Of a stretch of DNA of 64,000 nucleotides, positions 26,416-35,401 are shown one piece after another. This DNA comes from Phocaeicola dorei (GTDB lineage: Bacteria; Bacteroidota; Bacteroidia; Bacteroidales; Bacteroidaceae), in assembly GCF_013009555.1 (NCBI RefSeq), contig NZ_CP046176.1, positions 4,185,501 through 4,249,500 of the forward strand, given 5' to 3'. How positions within the stretch are numbered: the first letter of the stretch is position 1; each line of letters opens with the position of its first letter. Both the position numbers and the translations under genes were made by a program. A model generated the notes under the pieces. The model did no database searches, was not told the DNA's origin, and saw only the letters and a program-made list of their open reading frames with translations.

Positions 26416-27879
26416 ATGAAAAAGATTGCAGCTTTTATCCTATTTATCGGTGTTTTAGATAGTATTTCAGCCCAAAGCACACTCACCTTAGATAGTTGTC
26501 GTGCTTTAGCATTATCCAACAATAAAGAGTTGCGCATTTCAGCTGAAAAGATTACAGCTGCACATTATGAAAAGAAAGCGGCTTTTACCAATTATCTTCC
26601 TAAGATTGCAGCTATAGGAACGTATATGCGCACTCAGAAAGAAATCTCTTTATTAAGTGACGAACAAAAGGGAGTTATCAGTCAGATAGGGACTACCGCC
26701 CAAGGCTCTATACAGGAAACTTTCCAACAACTGGCAGCTTCCAATCCCGAACTCGCACAAATACTGCAACCACTTGCTCCCCTCATCCCAGGTATTGGAA
26801 ATGCACTGAACAAGGTCGGACAAGGTTTGGTAGATGCGCTGCGCACCGACACACGCAATATGTATGCAGGAGCTGTAACCCTTACCCAACCCATCTTCAT
26901 GGGAGGAAAAATTGTTGCCTACAATAAAATCACCCAATACGCAGAACAGCTGGCCGAATCACAGCACGCCACCGGTATGCAGGATATCATTTTGAATACA
27001 GACCAAGCTTACTGGCAAGTCATCTCACTGATAAACAAGAAAAAACTAGCCCAAAGCTATCTGCAACTGGTCAGCCAACTGGACAGTGATGTAGATAAAA
27101 TGATAACCGAAGGTGTCGCCACCAAAGCCGACGGACTAAGTGTAAAAGTAAAAGTGAATGAAGCCGAAATGAAGCTCACACAAGTAGACAACGGATTAAG
27201 CCTATCTAAAATGGTACTATGCCAATTATGCGGTCTGCCTTTAAATGATGAAATACGTTTAGCAGATGAAGACGTAGAAAGCTTAACTCTCCCTGAATAT
27301 CATGTAGGTGATAATGTAGCCACCGCTTTGGCAAATCGCGAAGAATTACGAAGTTTGGATCTAGCTAATAAAATTTATGACCAAAAAGTCAATATCACCC
27401 GCGCGGGATTTCTTCCTACAGTGGCTCTGACCGCCAACTACATGGTAACCAATCCCTCATTGGTAAACGGCTTTGAACGCAAATTCCGTGGCATGTGGGC
27501 TGTTGGCGCTATGGTACAAATTCCAATATGGAACTGGGGCGAAGGAATGTATAAGGTAAAAGCTGCCAAAGCGGAAGCAAACATTGCCCGCTATCAACTG
27601 GCAGATGCAAAAGAAAAGGTAGAATTGCAGGTAAGCCAAGCCAGCTATAAAGTAAATGAAGCAGCCAAACGCCTGAGCATGGCCGAAAAAAATCTGGAAA
27701 AAGCAGACGAGAATCTGCGCTATGCCAAACTGGGATTCATGGAAGGAGTCATTCCCACCAGTAATGTATTGGAAGCGCAAACCGCTTGGTTATCTGCCCA
27801 ATCAGACAAAATAGACGCTCAGATTGATGTAAAACTGACTGAAGTCTATTTGCGCAAGTCAATGGGAGTGCTTAAATAA
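26416..27879 (+). CDS. TolC-family outer-membrane channel
   Basis: This 487-aa protein has a cleavable signal peptide ending in ISAQS. The first repeat opens with LTLDSCRALALSNNKELRIS and the second half has long amphipathic helices (KEKVELQVSQASYKVNEAAKRLSMAEKNLEKADENL, GVIPTSNVLEAQTAW), the duplicated TolC layout. An insert of about 60 residues (about 85-145, rich in Ala/Gln/Pro) is typical of Bacteroidetes members. It starts a four-gene export operon with a HlyD-type adaptor and two ABC-2 permeases. Confidence 0.93.
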   Translation: MKKIAAFILFIGVLDSISAQSTLTLDSCRALALSNNKELRISAEKITAAHYEKKAAFTNYLPKIAAIGTYMRTQKEISLLSDEQKGVISQIGTTAQGSIQETFQQLAASNPELAQILQPLAPLIPGIGNALNKVGQGLVDALRTDTRNMYAGAVTLTQPIFMGGKIVAYNKITQYAEQLAESQHATGMQDIILNTDQAYWQVISLINKKKLAQSYLQLVSQLDSDVDKMITEGVATKADGLSVKVKVNEAEMKLTQVDNGLSLSKMVLCQLCGLPLNDEIRLADEDVESLTLPEYHVGDNVATALANREELRSLDLANKIYDQKVNITRAGFLPTVALTANYMVTNPSLVNGFERKFRGMWAVGAMVQIPIWNWGEGMYKVKAAKAEANIARYQLADAKEKVELQVSQASYKVNEAAKRLSMAEKNLEKADENLRYAKLGFMEGVIPTSNVLEAQTAWLSAQSDKIDAQIDVKLTEVYLRKSMGVLK

Positions 27880-27905
27880 AAATTAAAGATTAAAAACGAA
27901 AAGAT

Positions 27906-28892
27906 ATGGCAGAAAGATCACAACACAGCAATATTTTGCTGGCATTTATTTCACTGACAGCAGTCATCGTTATTGTATCGCTGATAGGTTTCTTCACATT
28001 GGGAAAAGGCCCGGAAATCATTCAGGGACAAGCAGAAGCTGACGAATATCGGGTTTCCAGCAAAGTACCGGGACGCATTCTGGAATTTCGTGTGAAAGAA
28101 GGAGACAAAGTAAAAGCCGGTGACACACTGGCTATCCTTGAAGCCCCCGATGTAAAAGCCAAACTTTCTCAAGCACAAGCTGCCGAACAAGCAGCACAAG
28201 CCTTGAATGAAAAAGCACAACGAGGTACCCGCCAAGAGCAACTGCAAGCTGCCTACGAAATATGGCAGAAAGCTAAAGCCGGAGTAGAAATTGCTGAAAA
28301 GTCATACAACCGTGTCAACCGACTCTTTGAAGAAGGCGTAATGTCCGCGCAAAAACGTGATGAAGCCAAAGCACAATTTGATGCCATGAGTGCTACAGAA
28401 AAAGCTGCACGCTCCCAATACGAAATGGCAAAGAACGGTGCACAACGTGAAGACAAAGCCGCAGCCGCAGCCCAAGTAGAACGTGCCAAAGGTGCTGTAG
28501 CCGAAGTTTCTTCCTACATAGACGAAACGATACTGACCGCGTCAGCTGATGGAGAAGTAACCGAAATCTTTCCCAAAGCAGGCGAACTGGTAGGTACCGG
28601 TGCCCCCATTATGAACGTGGCCCGCTTGAATGACATGTGGGTAACATTCAATGTACGCGAAGATTTCCTAAAAGACTTTACCGTAGGAAATGAGATTAAC
28701 GCATTTATTCCTGCCTTTGACAAAGAAATAAAATTCAAGATTACTTATATGAAAGATCTGGGTACATATGCCGCCTGGAAAGCAACCAAGACTACGGGGC
28801 AATTCGACCTGAAGACCTTCGAGGTAAAAGCTGTTCCTGTAGAGAGAACAGACGGATTGCGTCCGGGAATGAGTGCCATCATCGAGAAATAA
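27906..28892 (+). CDS. HlyD/EmrA-family membrane-fusion adaptor
   Basis: This 328-aa protein has one N-terminal transmembrane helix (LAFISLTAVIVIVSLIGFFTLG). Two lipoyl-like halves (VSSKVPGRILEFRVKEGDKVKAGDTLAIL and ILTASADGEVTEIFPKAGELVGTGAPIM) flank a helical hairpin (about 75-190). The C-terminal beta-barrel ends in RPGMSAIIEK. This is the periplasmic adaptor joining the ABC-2 permeases downstream to the TolC-like channel upstream; it begins 26 bp after that gene. Confidence 0.93.
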   Translation: MAERSQHSNILLAFISLTAVIVIVSLIGFFTLGKGPEIIQGQAEADEYRVSSKVPGRILEFRVKEGDKVKAGDTLAILEAPDVKAKLSQAQAAEQAAQALNEKAQRGTRQEQLQAAYEIWQKAKAGVEIAEKSYNRVNRLFEEGVMSAQKRDEAKAQFDAMSATEKAARSQYEMAKNGAQREDKAAAAAQVERAKGAVAEVSSYIDETILTASADGEVTEIFPKAGELVGTGAPIMNVARLNDMWVTFNVREDFLKDFTVGNEINAFIPAFDKEIKFKITYMKDLGTYAAWKATKTTGQFDLKTFEVKAVPVERTDGLRPGMSAIIEK

Positions 28893-28898
28893 CAAACA

Positions 28899-30074
28899 AT
28901 GAACAATACTGTCCATAACCGTATATTCCGCATAGCCCGGCGTGAAGTGTTCCGCATCGCCACAAGACCGCTATATCTGTTCTGCATGATCATAGCTCCC
29001 TTGTTCTGTTACCTCTTCTTTACTACATTAATGTGGAACGGACTCCCTACGGATATGCCGGCAGGTGTGGTCGATTTGGACAACACAGCTACCACACGCA
29101 GCATCATCCGTAATCTGGACGCTTTTCAGCAGACTAAAATCATAGCGCATTACCCCAGTTTCGCAGATGCCCGCAAAGCCATGCAGCAAGGGAAAATCTA
29201 TGCTTTCTACTATATTCCAAAAGGAACTACCGACAAGGCATTAGCAAGCCGCCAACCCAAGGTTTCTTTTTATACCAACTATTCCTATCTGGTAGCTGGT
29301 TCATTACTCTATAAAGACCAGCGCACCATGTCCGAGCTGGCGGGTGGAGCCATCGGCCGTGCCACCTTATATGCCAAAGGAGCTACAGAAGACCAAGCCA
29401 TGACGTTCCTGCAGCCCATAGTCATCGACTCCCATGTATTAAACAACCCATGGCTCAACTATTCAGTATATTTGAGTAACACTATCATACCAGGTATTCT
29501 AATGCTGCTTATCTTTATGACCACCGTCTATACCATTGGAAGTGAAATGAAAACCAACACCCAAAAAGAATGGATGGGTATGGCAGGCAATTCCATCACC
29601 GTAGCTCTGACCGGCAAATTGCTGCCTCAGACTTTAGTTTTCTTTGTCATGGGCACCTTCTATAATGTTTATCTATACGGTTTCCTGCACTATCCCTGTA
29701 ATAGCGGTATACTGCCCATGCTGTTTGCCGGTCTGTTATTAGTACTGGCTTCACAGGCTTTCGGAGTATTTCTGTTCGGATTGTTTACAACAGTCCGATT
29801 GGCACTGAGCACTGCCTCCCTATGGGGAGTGATTTCTTTCTCCATATCGGGTATGAGTTTTCCAGTTATGGCAATGAATCCTGTGTTACAGGCACTGGCC
29901 AATCTATTCCCGTTACGCCACTACTTCCTGATTTATGTAGATTTGGCGCTTAACGGATATCCGCTGATTTACGCATGGCATTCAATAGTCGCGTTGATGT
30001 TATTCATGCTGTTGCCTTTCTTTATACTGAAAAGACTGCGCACAATACTATTACATTATGTATATATTCCCTAA
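28899..30074 (+). CDS. ABC-2-type permease, first of two
   Basis: This 391-aa integral membrane protein has an N-terminal transmembrane helix (LYLFCMIIAPLFCYLFFTTLMW) followed by a large periplasmic domain (about 45-190: PAGVVDLDNTATTRSIIRNLD, KIYAFYYIPKGTTDKAL). Five C-terminal helices follow, including the GMSFPVMAMNPVLQALANLFPLRHYF segment typical of ABC-2 exporters of the YhiI/YbhR type. It starts 6 bp after the adaptor gene. Its partner is the next gene. No ATP-binding subunit is encoded in the operon. Confidence 0.92.
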   Translation: MNNTVHNRIFRIARREVFRIATRPLYLFCMIIAPLFCYLFFTTLMWNGLPTDMPAGVVDLDNTATTRSIIRNLDAFQQTKIIAHYPSFADARKAMQQGKIYAFYYIPKGTTDKALASRQPKVSFYTNYSYLVAGSLLYKDQRTMSELAGGAIGRATLYAKGATEDQAMTFLQPIVIDSHVLNNPWLNYSVYLSNTIIPGILMLLIFMTTVYTIGSEMKTNTQKEWMGMAGNSITVALTGKLLPQTLVFFVMGTFYNVYLYGFLHYPCNSGILPMLFAGLLLVLASQAFGVFLFGLFTTVRLALSTASLWGVISFSISGMSFPVMAMNPVLQALANLFPLRHYFLIYVDLALNGYPLIYAWHSIVALMLFMLLPFFILKRLRTILLHYVYIP

Positions 30075-30088
30075 AACGGCAAGCAGTT

Positions 30089-31339
30089 ATGAGAGCATAT
30101 AAACTCAAAGATATCATCTCACAAGGAACTAAAGACCTTTTCTACATCTGGTGGCAAGAGCTGAAAGCAGTTGTGAAGGATCAGGGTGTACTTATCTTCT
30201 TCATTCTGGTACCACTAGGCTATCCGCTTCTCTATACCTTTATATATACCAATGAAACAGTGCGTGAAGTTCCTGCTGCTGTAGTAGATAATAACCGTTC
30301 CAGCCTCAGCCGTGAATACCTGCGTCTGGTAGATGCAGGTGCCGACTTGGAAATAGTATCTCATTGCAGTGATATGGAAGAAGCAAAAACTTTATTGAAG
30401 AACGGCAAAGTGTATGGCATCATCTATATTCCTGAAAGCTTCAGCCGCGACATTACTAAAGGAGTTCAAACCCATGTTACCATCTACTGTGACATGAGCG
30501 GTATGCTATACTACAAAGCCATGCTGACAGCCAACACCAATGCCTCGCTGATGATGAACAAACAGATAAAGATAGAACGCTCCGGCAACACAACCATCCG
30601 ACAAGATGAAGTGAGCACGTCTCCCATAGCGTATGAGGATATTTCCATTTTCAATCCGCAGAACGGTTTTGCCAGCTTCCTGATACCCGCCGTACTGATA
30701 TTGATTATCCAACAAACTTTACTGCTAGGAGTAGGTCTATCTGCCGGAACTGCTCGTGAGAACAACCGTTTTCGAGACCTTATCCCCATGAGCCGCCATT
30801 ATCATGGCACGCTGCGCATTGTTTTAGGCAAATCACTGACTTACCTTATGATATATGCTGTCATGGCTACCTATATGCTCTGCCTTGTTCCCAAAATGTT
30901 CAGCCTGGTACAAATAGCTCAAGCCGGAACCCTAGCGGCATTCATGTTTCCTTACATACTGGCATGCATTTTTTTCGCGATGACTTGTTCTATCTTTATT
31001 CACCATCGGGAAGCCTGTATGATGATCTACGTATTTACCTCAGTGCCGTTACTATTTATCTCAGGTATCTCGTGGCCAGGTACTGCCATTCCTAAATTCT
31101 GGGAGGTGATTTCATGGCTGTTCCCTTCCACTTTCGGCATCAACGGTTTTGTACGCATCAACAATATGGGTGCCACACTGACCGATGTACTGACAGAGTA
31201 CCGGATATTGTGGATACAAACAGGCGTTTATTTCCTTACCACCTGCATCGTATACCGTCGTCAGATCACCTTAAGCCGCAGACATGTATACGAAAGATTA
31301 AAAGAGATTAAGAAAAGACGCAAAACAAATATCGTCTGA
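30089..31339 (+). CDS. ABC-2-type permease, second of two
   Basis: This 416-aa integral membrane protein has the same plan as the preceding permease: a helix near residue 40 (VLIFFILVPLGYPLLYTFIY), a periplasmic domain (VPAAVVDNNRSSLSREYLRLVD) and five C-terminal helices. I use the ATG at 30089, which begins MRAYKLKDIISQGTKDL 14 bp after the previous stop; the open frame extends upstream to 29975, but that would overlap the first permease by 100 bp. The two permeases probably form a heterodimer fed by an ATPase encoded elsewhere. Confidence 0.92.
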   Translation: MRAYKLKDIISQGTKDLFYIWWQELKAVVKDQGVLIFFILVPLGYPLLYTFIYTNETVREVPAAVVDNNRSSLSREYLRLVDAGADLEIVSHCSDMEEAKTLLKNGKVYGIIYIPESFSRDITKGVQTHVTIYCDMSGMLYYKAMLTANTNASLMMNKQIKIERSGNTTIRQDEVSTSPIAYEDISIFNPQNGFASFLIPAVLILIIQQTLLLGVGLSAGTARENNRFRDLIPMSRHYHGTLRIVLGKSLTYLMIYAVMATYMLCLVPKMFSLVQIAQAGTLAAFMFPYILACIFFAMTCSIFIHHREACMMIYVFTSVPLLFISGISWPGTAIPKFWEVISWLFPSTFGINGFVRINNMGATLTDVLTEYRILWIQTGVYFLTTCIVYRRQITLSRRHVYERLKEIKKRRKTNIV

Positions 31340-31377
31340 ATTTGTTTATAAATTAAAAACCAAATGAATTATTTAGG

Positions 31378-31803
31378 ATGAAAAAACTTTTTATTCTGGC
31401 ATGCGTATGCCTACTGATTACTTCATGTAACAGTAACCCCAAAAACACTAACGATTCTGCAACCTCCACCGAAACAACGGATATGCACAATGCAGAAAAT
31501 TCATTGGATTATGACGGTACTTACACCGGAACCTTTCCAGCTGCCGACTGTCCGGGTATCAACATGGCCCTGACTATTAAAAAAGACAAGACTTTTGAGT
31601 TGATATCAGAATACATTGACCGGCAGGATGCTACTTTCAAAGAATATGGAACTTACTCCGTTGAAGGTAATATTATGACTTTAATTAATGGAGAGGATAA
31701 GCAATATTATAAAGTCGGTGAGAATACCTTGACCGCTCTCAATCAAGACAAACAGGCAATAACAGGAGAGTTAGCAGACCATTATATCCTACACAAAAAA
31801 TAA
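31378..31803 (+). CDS. NlpE-like lipoprotein
   Basis: This 141-aa lipoprotein has signal peptide MKKLFILACVCLL and lipobox ITSC. The mature domain (about 48-140) is NlpE N-terminal-like: YDGTYTGTFPAADCPGINMALTI, then TYSVEGNIMTL. In the usual NlpE motif the segment reads CADC; here the first Cys is Ala, so only one of the CxxC pair remains. E. coli NlpE reports envelope and copper stress to CpxA; Bacteroides has many NlpE-like lipoproteins of unknown role. It starts 38 bp after the second permease gene and may belong to that operon. Confidence 0.83.
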   Translation: MKKLFILACVCLLITSCNSNPKNTNDSATSTETTDMHNAENSLDYDGTYTGTFPAADCPGINMALTIKKDKTFELISEYIDRQDATFKEYGTYSVEGNIMTLINGEDKQYYKVGENTLTALNQDKQAITGELADHYILHKK

Positions 31804-31830
31804 ACTTTACTTCATCTGTCATTTTCATGC

Positions 31831-31879
31831 CAAAGTGAAGAGTCCGCTTCAATCTATCACAGCTGGATTCTTCACTTTG
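31831..31879 (+). terminator. Terminator after the NlpE-like gene
   Basis: The arms at 31831-31845 and 31865-31879 match at 14 of 15 positions (CAAAGTGAAGA core), followed by a T-rich stretch. Confidence 0.75.
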
Positions 31880-31930
31880 TTCTTTTATTTGTCCACAATC
31901 TGTATTCACACTAATTAACTTCCATTCCTT

Positions 31931-31973
31931 TTGTTTATTACGAAAATTTCGTAGATTTGCGAAAACATCGTAA
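31931..31973 (+). promoter_or_regulatory. blaI promoter with two BlaI-type operators
   Basis: TTTG at 31931-31934 and TAGATTTG at 31953-31960 form a Bacteroides promoter (18-bp spacer). Between them, TACGAAAATTTCGTA (31940-31954) is a perfect dyad of 7-bp arms around one base. A second copy with 12 of 15 matches lies at 31959-31973, just after the -7 box. This is the layout expected for autorepression by a BlaI/MecI dimer. Confidence 0.75.
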
Positions 31974-31988
31974 TCAATTCATTTTCTT

Positions 31989-32354
31989 ATGGAAAAGCTA
32001 ACGATACAAGAAGAAGAAGTGATGCTTCATATTTGGAGCATGGGAGAATGTTTCGTGAAAGACATAGTTGCTAAATTTCCCGAACCTAAACCACCTTACA
32101 CTACGGTAGCGTCTATAGTGACCAACCTGAAAAGAAAAGGTTATGTTACAGCCAAGCGCTTCGGTAACACCTATCAATACACCCCTGTAGTGAAACAAAG
32201 TGAATACAAACGCACATTTGTAAGTGGTGTGGTCCGAAACTATTTTGCCGACTCGTATAAGGAAATGGTATCTTTCTTCGCTAAAGAGCAAAAAATCTCC
32301 GCAACCGACTTGAAAGACATTATTGACCTGATAGAAAAAGAAGAAGATAAATAA
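31989..32354 (+). CDS. BlaI/MecI/CopY-family repressor
   Basis: This 121-aa winged-helix protein follows the penicillinase-repressor pattern: LTIQEEEVMLHIWSMGECFVKDI at the start, then the recognition helix YTTVASIVTNLKRKGYV and the wing RFGNTYQYTPVV. The C-terminal helices mediate dimerisation and normally carry the protease-sensitive site. It is followed 22 bp later by a BlaR1-like sensor peptidase, so it is the DNA-binding half of a two-gene antirepressor system. It should bind the two dyads upstream. Confidence 0.93.
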   Translation: MEKLTIQEEEVMLHIWSMGECFVKDIVAKFPEPKPPYTTVASIVTNLKRKGYVTAKRFGNTYQYTPVVKQSEYKRTFVSGVVRNYFADSYKEMVSFFAKEQKISATDLKDIIDLIEKEEDK

Positions 32355-32376
32355 CCTTGCTAAATTCATAAATATT

Positions 32377-34224
32377 ATGATAACTACAGCTCCCGAACTC
32401 ATTTACATGCTGAAAGTAAATATAGGCATCGCCTTATTCTATGCTTTCTATAAGCTGTTCTGCTGTCGCGACACTTTCTTCCAATGGCGTCGTATCGCAC
32501 TGCTGAGTTTTCTTGCACTCTCTTTTCTTTATCCGCTAATGGATATGCAAGCATGGGTGAAAGAACAACCTGCCATCAATGAACTGGCAGATTACTACAC
32601 ACTGATGATGCTAACAGAAACAAATACTTCCACTGCCACAGTAGTCACAACTCCTGTTGCTATTCCCACACCCGGCCTGCTTGATATAATAAAGTTCATC
32701 TATTGGATTGGAATCCTTTTATTATCCGCACGATTTATGATCCAACTAAGTAGTATTTTCCACCTTGTCTTAAAAAGCAAGAGTATAAATGTAGACCAAA
32801 TATCCATACGCAGTCTATCAGAACCTGCCAATCCATTCTCTTTCTGGCAATGGATTTTCGTCTATCTGCCCGAACTGAAAGAAGATGAAAAACAAGAAAT
32901 CCTGACGCACGAACAGACCCACGTCCGCCAATGGCATTCCATAGATGTCATTATCAGTGAAATAGTAAATATCATTTGCTGGATGAATCCTTTTGCATGG
33001 CTAATGAAAACAGAGATCAGACTCAATCTAGAATACCTTGCCGATCATAAAGTAATGGAATCCGGCACAAATAAGAAAGCATATCAATATCACCTTTTGG
33101 GATTAGCCAACCAGAACAGACAAACCGGTTTATATAATAATTTCAACTTATCACACTTAAAAAACAGAATTAAAATGATGAACAAAAAAAGAACCCGCAC
33201 CACAGGGCATATCAAATATGCCTTGTTTGCACCGCTGACTGCTGCTCTACTCTTGGTCAGCAACATTGAAACCGTGGCACGGACAGCCGAAAGGTTAATC
33301 TATTCCACGGAAGAAAGCACCCCACGCCCCGAAAGGGAAGAAGTGGCATCTTTTGTCAACACAGTACAAGGTCTAGTGACTTTCACTATTACCGTAACCA
33401 ATAGTGAAGGTAAGCCTCAACCTAATGTTACTCTGCAAATCAAACCGAGTGATGAAGTGAAAACTTTCAAAACCAATGCAGAAGGAAAAGCTACCATAGA
33501 AGTGGATATGACGACTCCCAAGTATGTTTCCCTAGACGTTTCCTCTCCTAAAAGTTCCAAACATCAATCACTTCTACTTTCAGCAAACAAACCAAATGTT
33601 ACTGCCATCTTTGATACTGATGATGATATTGCCGCTTACATCAAAGCCGGCAAACAAATACGGGTCAAGTTACAAATATCTAATAATGATAACCAACAAC
33701 TGGCAGGAGCAGAACTTATTTCTTCTTCAACAAATGCCAAAGCCACGACAAACGCTCATGGAGAAGCTCAGTTAACAGTAGGAGTAGGCGAAACCATTGC
33801 CATTAACCATAAAGGTTATCAGGAAGGAAAATTCACGGTAAAAGAACTCTGTCCCATCAAAGATATGGAAAATCCGGAACTAGTAAGATTACTTCTTGTC
33901 GGAGAAGATCCCGTATACCAGATAGCAGACAATATGCCTGAATTCCCCGGAGGTATGGCAGCTTGCTTACAACATTTGGCACGAAACATAAAATATCCCA
34001 CAACAGCTCAAAAGGAGGGAACGCAAGGTAAAGTAATCGTACAGATGGTTATTGAAAAAGATGGTTCGGTAGATCATGTAAGCATTGTACGCAGCATTAG
34101 CCCCGAACTAGATGCTGAAGCAGCACGAGTTGTAAAATCCATGCCGAAATGGAAGCCGGCAACTGTAAAAGACAAAACAGTACGTTGCAGATATACTGTT
34201 CCTGTAACTTTCAAACTGCAATAA
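32377..34224 (+). CDS. BlaR1-like M56 sensor metallopeptidase with C-terminal TonB domain
   Basis: This is a 615-aa membrane protein. Four transmembrane segments surround the M56 zinc-peptidase domain with HEQTH at residues 178-182 and the downstream ENLEYLADHKV-type helix (NLEYLADHKVME). After a further helix (about 285-305) come two carboxypeptidase-D-like Ig modules (about 330-390 and 420-490: NSEGKPQPNVTLQIKP, NAHGEAQLTVGVGETI). The C-terminal TonB-type domain covers about 515-615 (GKVIVQMVIEKDGSVDHVSIV, MPKWKPATV). Instead of a beta-lactam-binding sensor, the periplasmic part is Ig plus TonB_C, so the signal is probably envelope-related. It forms a pair with the BlaI-like repressor. Confidence 0.9.
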   Translation: MITTAPELIYMLKVNIGIALFYAFYKLFCCRDTFFQWRRIALLSFLALSFLYPLMDMQAWVKEQPAINELADYYTLMMLTETNTSTATVVTTPVAIPTPGLLDIIKFIYWIGILLLSARFMIQLSSIFHLVLKSKSINVDQISIRSLSEPANPFSFWQWIFVYLPELKEDEKQEILTHEQTHVRQWHSIDVIISEIVNIICWMNPFAWLMKTEIRLNLEYLADHKVMESGTNKKAYQYHLLGLANQNRQTGLYNNFNLSHLKNRIKMMNKKRTRTTGHIKYALFAPLTAALLLVSNIETVARTAERLIYSTEESTPRPEREEVASFVNTVQGLVTFTITVTNSEGKPQPNVTLQIKPSDEVKTFKTNAEGKATIEVDMTTPKYVSLDVSSPKSSKHQSLLLSANKPNVTAIFDTDDDIAAYIKAGKQIRVKLQISNNDNQQLAGAELISSSTNAKATTNAHGEAQLTVGVGETIAINHKGYQEGKFTVKELCPIKDMENPELVRLLLVGEDPVYQIADNMPEFPGGMAACLQHLARNIKYPTTAQKEGTQGKVIVQMVIEKDGSVDHVSIVRSISPELDAEAARVVKSMPKWKPATVKDKTVRCRYTVPVTFKLQ

Positions 34225-34239
34225 AGAGTATAAAAACAG

Positions 34240-34268
34240 AAAAGAGGCTGTTTCGAACAGCCTCTTTT
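34240..34268. terminator. Bidirectional terminator between blaR1-like and mrp
   Basis: A perfect 13-bp stem AAAAGAGGCTGTT with a 3-nt loop, A/T-rich on both flanks, serving the convergent genes on each side. Confidence 0.92.
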
Positions 34269-34290
34269 CATCCCAAAAACATATTTCAAA

Positions 34291-35394
34291 TTATTTCTTC
34301 ATTTCCACAATGTGCGTCGGCGCTTGCTCCGCATTACGCTTCTCAGTCTGCTTCACAACATTTTCAGCCAACTCTATGAATGCACGTCCGGTAATGCTGT
34401 TCTCATTCAAAGCAGCGGGAGTACCCTTATCACCATTCTCACAAATACTCTGTACAATAGGGATTTGTCCCAACAAAGGCACATTCATTTCTTCCGCCAA
34501 TTGCTTGGCTCCTTCTTTTCCAAAGATAAAATATTTATTTTCAGGAAGTTCGGCAGGAGTAAACCATGACATATTCTCCACCAGTCCCAAAATAGGTACA
34601 TTTACTTTGTCATTGGTGTACATATTGATTCCTTTGCGTGCATCAGCCAAAGCTACCTGTTGGGGGGTGCTGACAATAACAGCTCCTGTAATAGCCAAAG
34701 TCTGCACCAAAGTAAGATGAATATCACTAGTACCCGGAGGAGTATCAAGAATAAAATAATCCAACTCGCCCCAGTCCGCATCTCCGATTAATTGCTTCAA
34801 TGCATTACTAGCCATACCACCACGCCATAAAGTTGCTTGATCAGGATCAACAAAGAAACCAATGGAAAGCAATTTGATACCATACTTTTCAATCGGAATA
34901 ATCAAATCACGACCATCAATCTGTTCGGCATAGGGACGAGCATCTTCCACTTGAAACATTTTAGGTACAGAAGGACCGAAAATATCAGCATCCAACAACC
35001 CCACTTTATAGCCCAATTTAGCCAGAGCCACTGCCAGATTAGCCGCCACAGTAGACTTTCCTACCCCACCCTTTCCGGATGAAACAGCAATCACATTTTT
35101 AACAAACGGGAGTAGCTTGCCCGGTTCGGGACGCGCCGCTTGGCGGCTCTCTGTCGCAATAGTTACCTGTACATCAGGTGAAACATAAGTATGAATAGCT
35201 GTTTCGGCAGCCTTTATCATAGATTTCATAAACGGATCGGTCGGTTTCTCAAAAATCAACGAAAAGCTTACCGACATGCCGTCAATGCGAAGATTATCGG
35301 CAACCATCTCCGCTTCCACCAAATTCTTTCCCGTTCCAGGATAACGCACTGTTGCCAAAGCGTCCAAAATCAATTTCGGATATAAAGTCATCAT
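34291..35394 (-). CDS. mrp: Mrp/NBP35-family Fe-S cluster carrier ATPase
   Basis: This 367-aa protein has an N-terminal MIP18/DUF59-like domain (about 1-95) followed by a deviant Walker A P-loop ATPase (SSGKGGVGKSTVAANLAVALA) and the LLDADIFGPSVP and DTPPGTSDIHLT motifs of the Mrp group. Mrp proteins carry and deliver Fe-S clusters. The CPxC motif of many homologs is not obvious here. It lies 7 bp downstream of trmB in one operon and ends at a bidirectional terminator. Confidence 0.94.
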   Translation of the reverse strand: MMTLYPKLILDALATVRYPGTGKNLVEAEMVADNLRIDGMSVSFSLIFEKPTDPFMKSMIKAAETAIHTYVSPDVQVTIATESRQAARPEPGKLLPFVKNVIAVSSGKGGVGKSTVAANLAVALAKLGYKVGLLDADIFGPSVPKMFQVEDARPYAEQIDGRDLIIPIEKYGIKLLSIGFFVDPDQATLWRGGMASNALKQLIGDADWGELDYFILDTPPGTSDIHLTLVQTLAITGAVIVSTPQQVALADARKGINMYTNDKVNVPILGLVENMSWFTPAELPENKYFIFGKEGAKQLAEEMNVPLLGQIPIVQSICENGDKGTPAALNENSITGRAFIELAENVVKQTEKRNAEQAPTHIVEMKK

Positions 35395-35401
35395 TCTGTT
35401 A

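Noticed and set aside
29975..30088. Upstream extension of the second ABC-2 permease
   Set aside because: It overlaps the first permease by 100 bp and has no membrane-protein character; the ATG at 30089 follows the previous stop by 14 bp.
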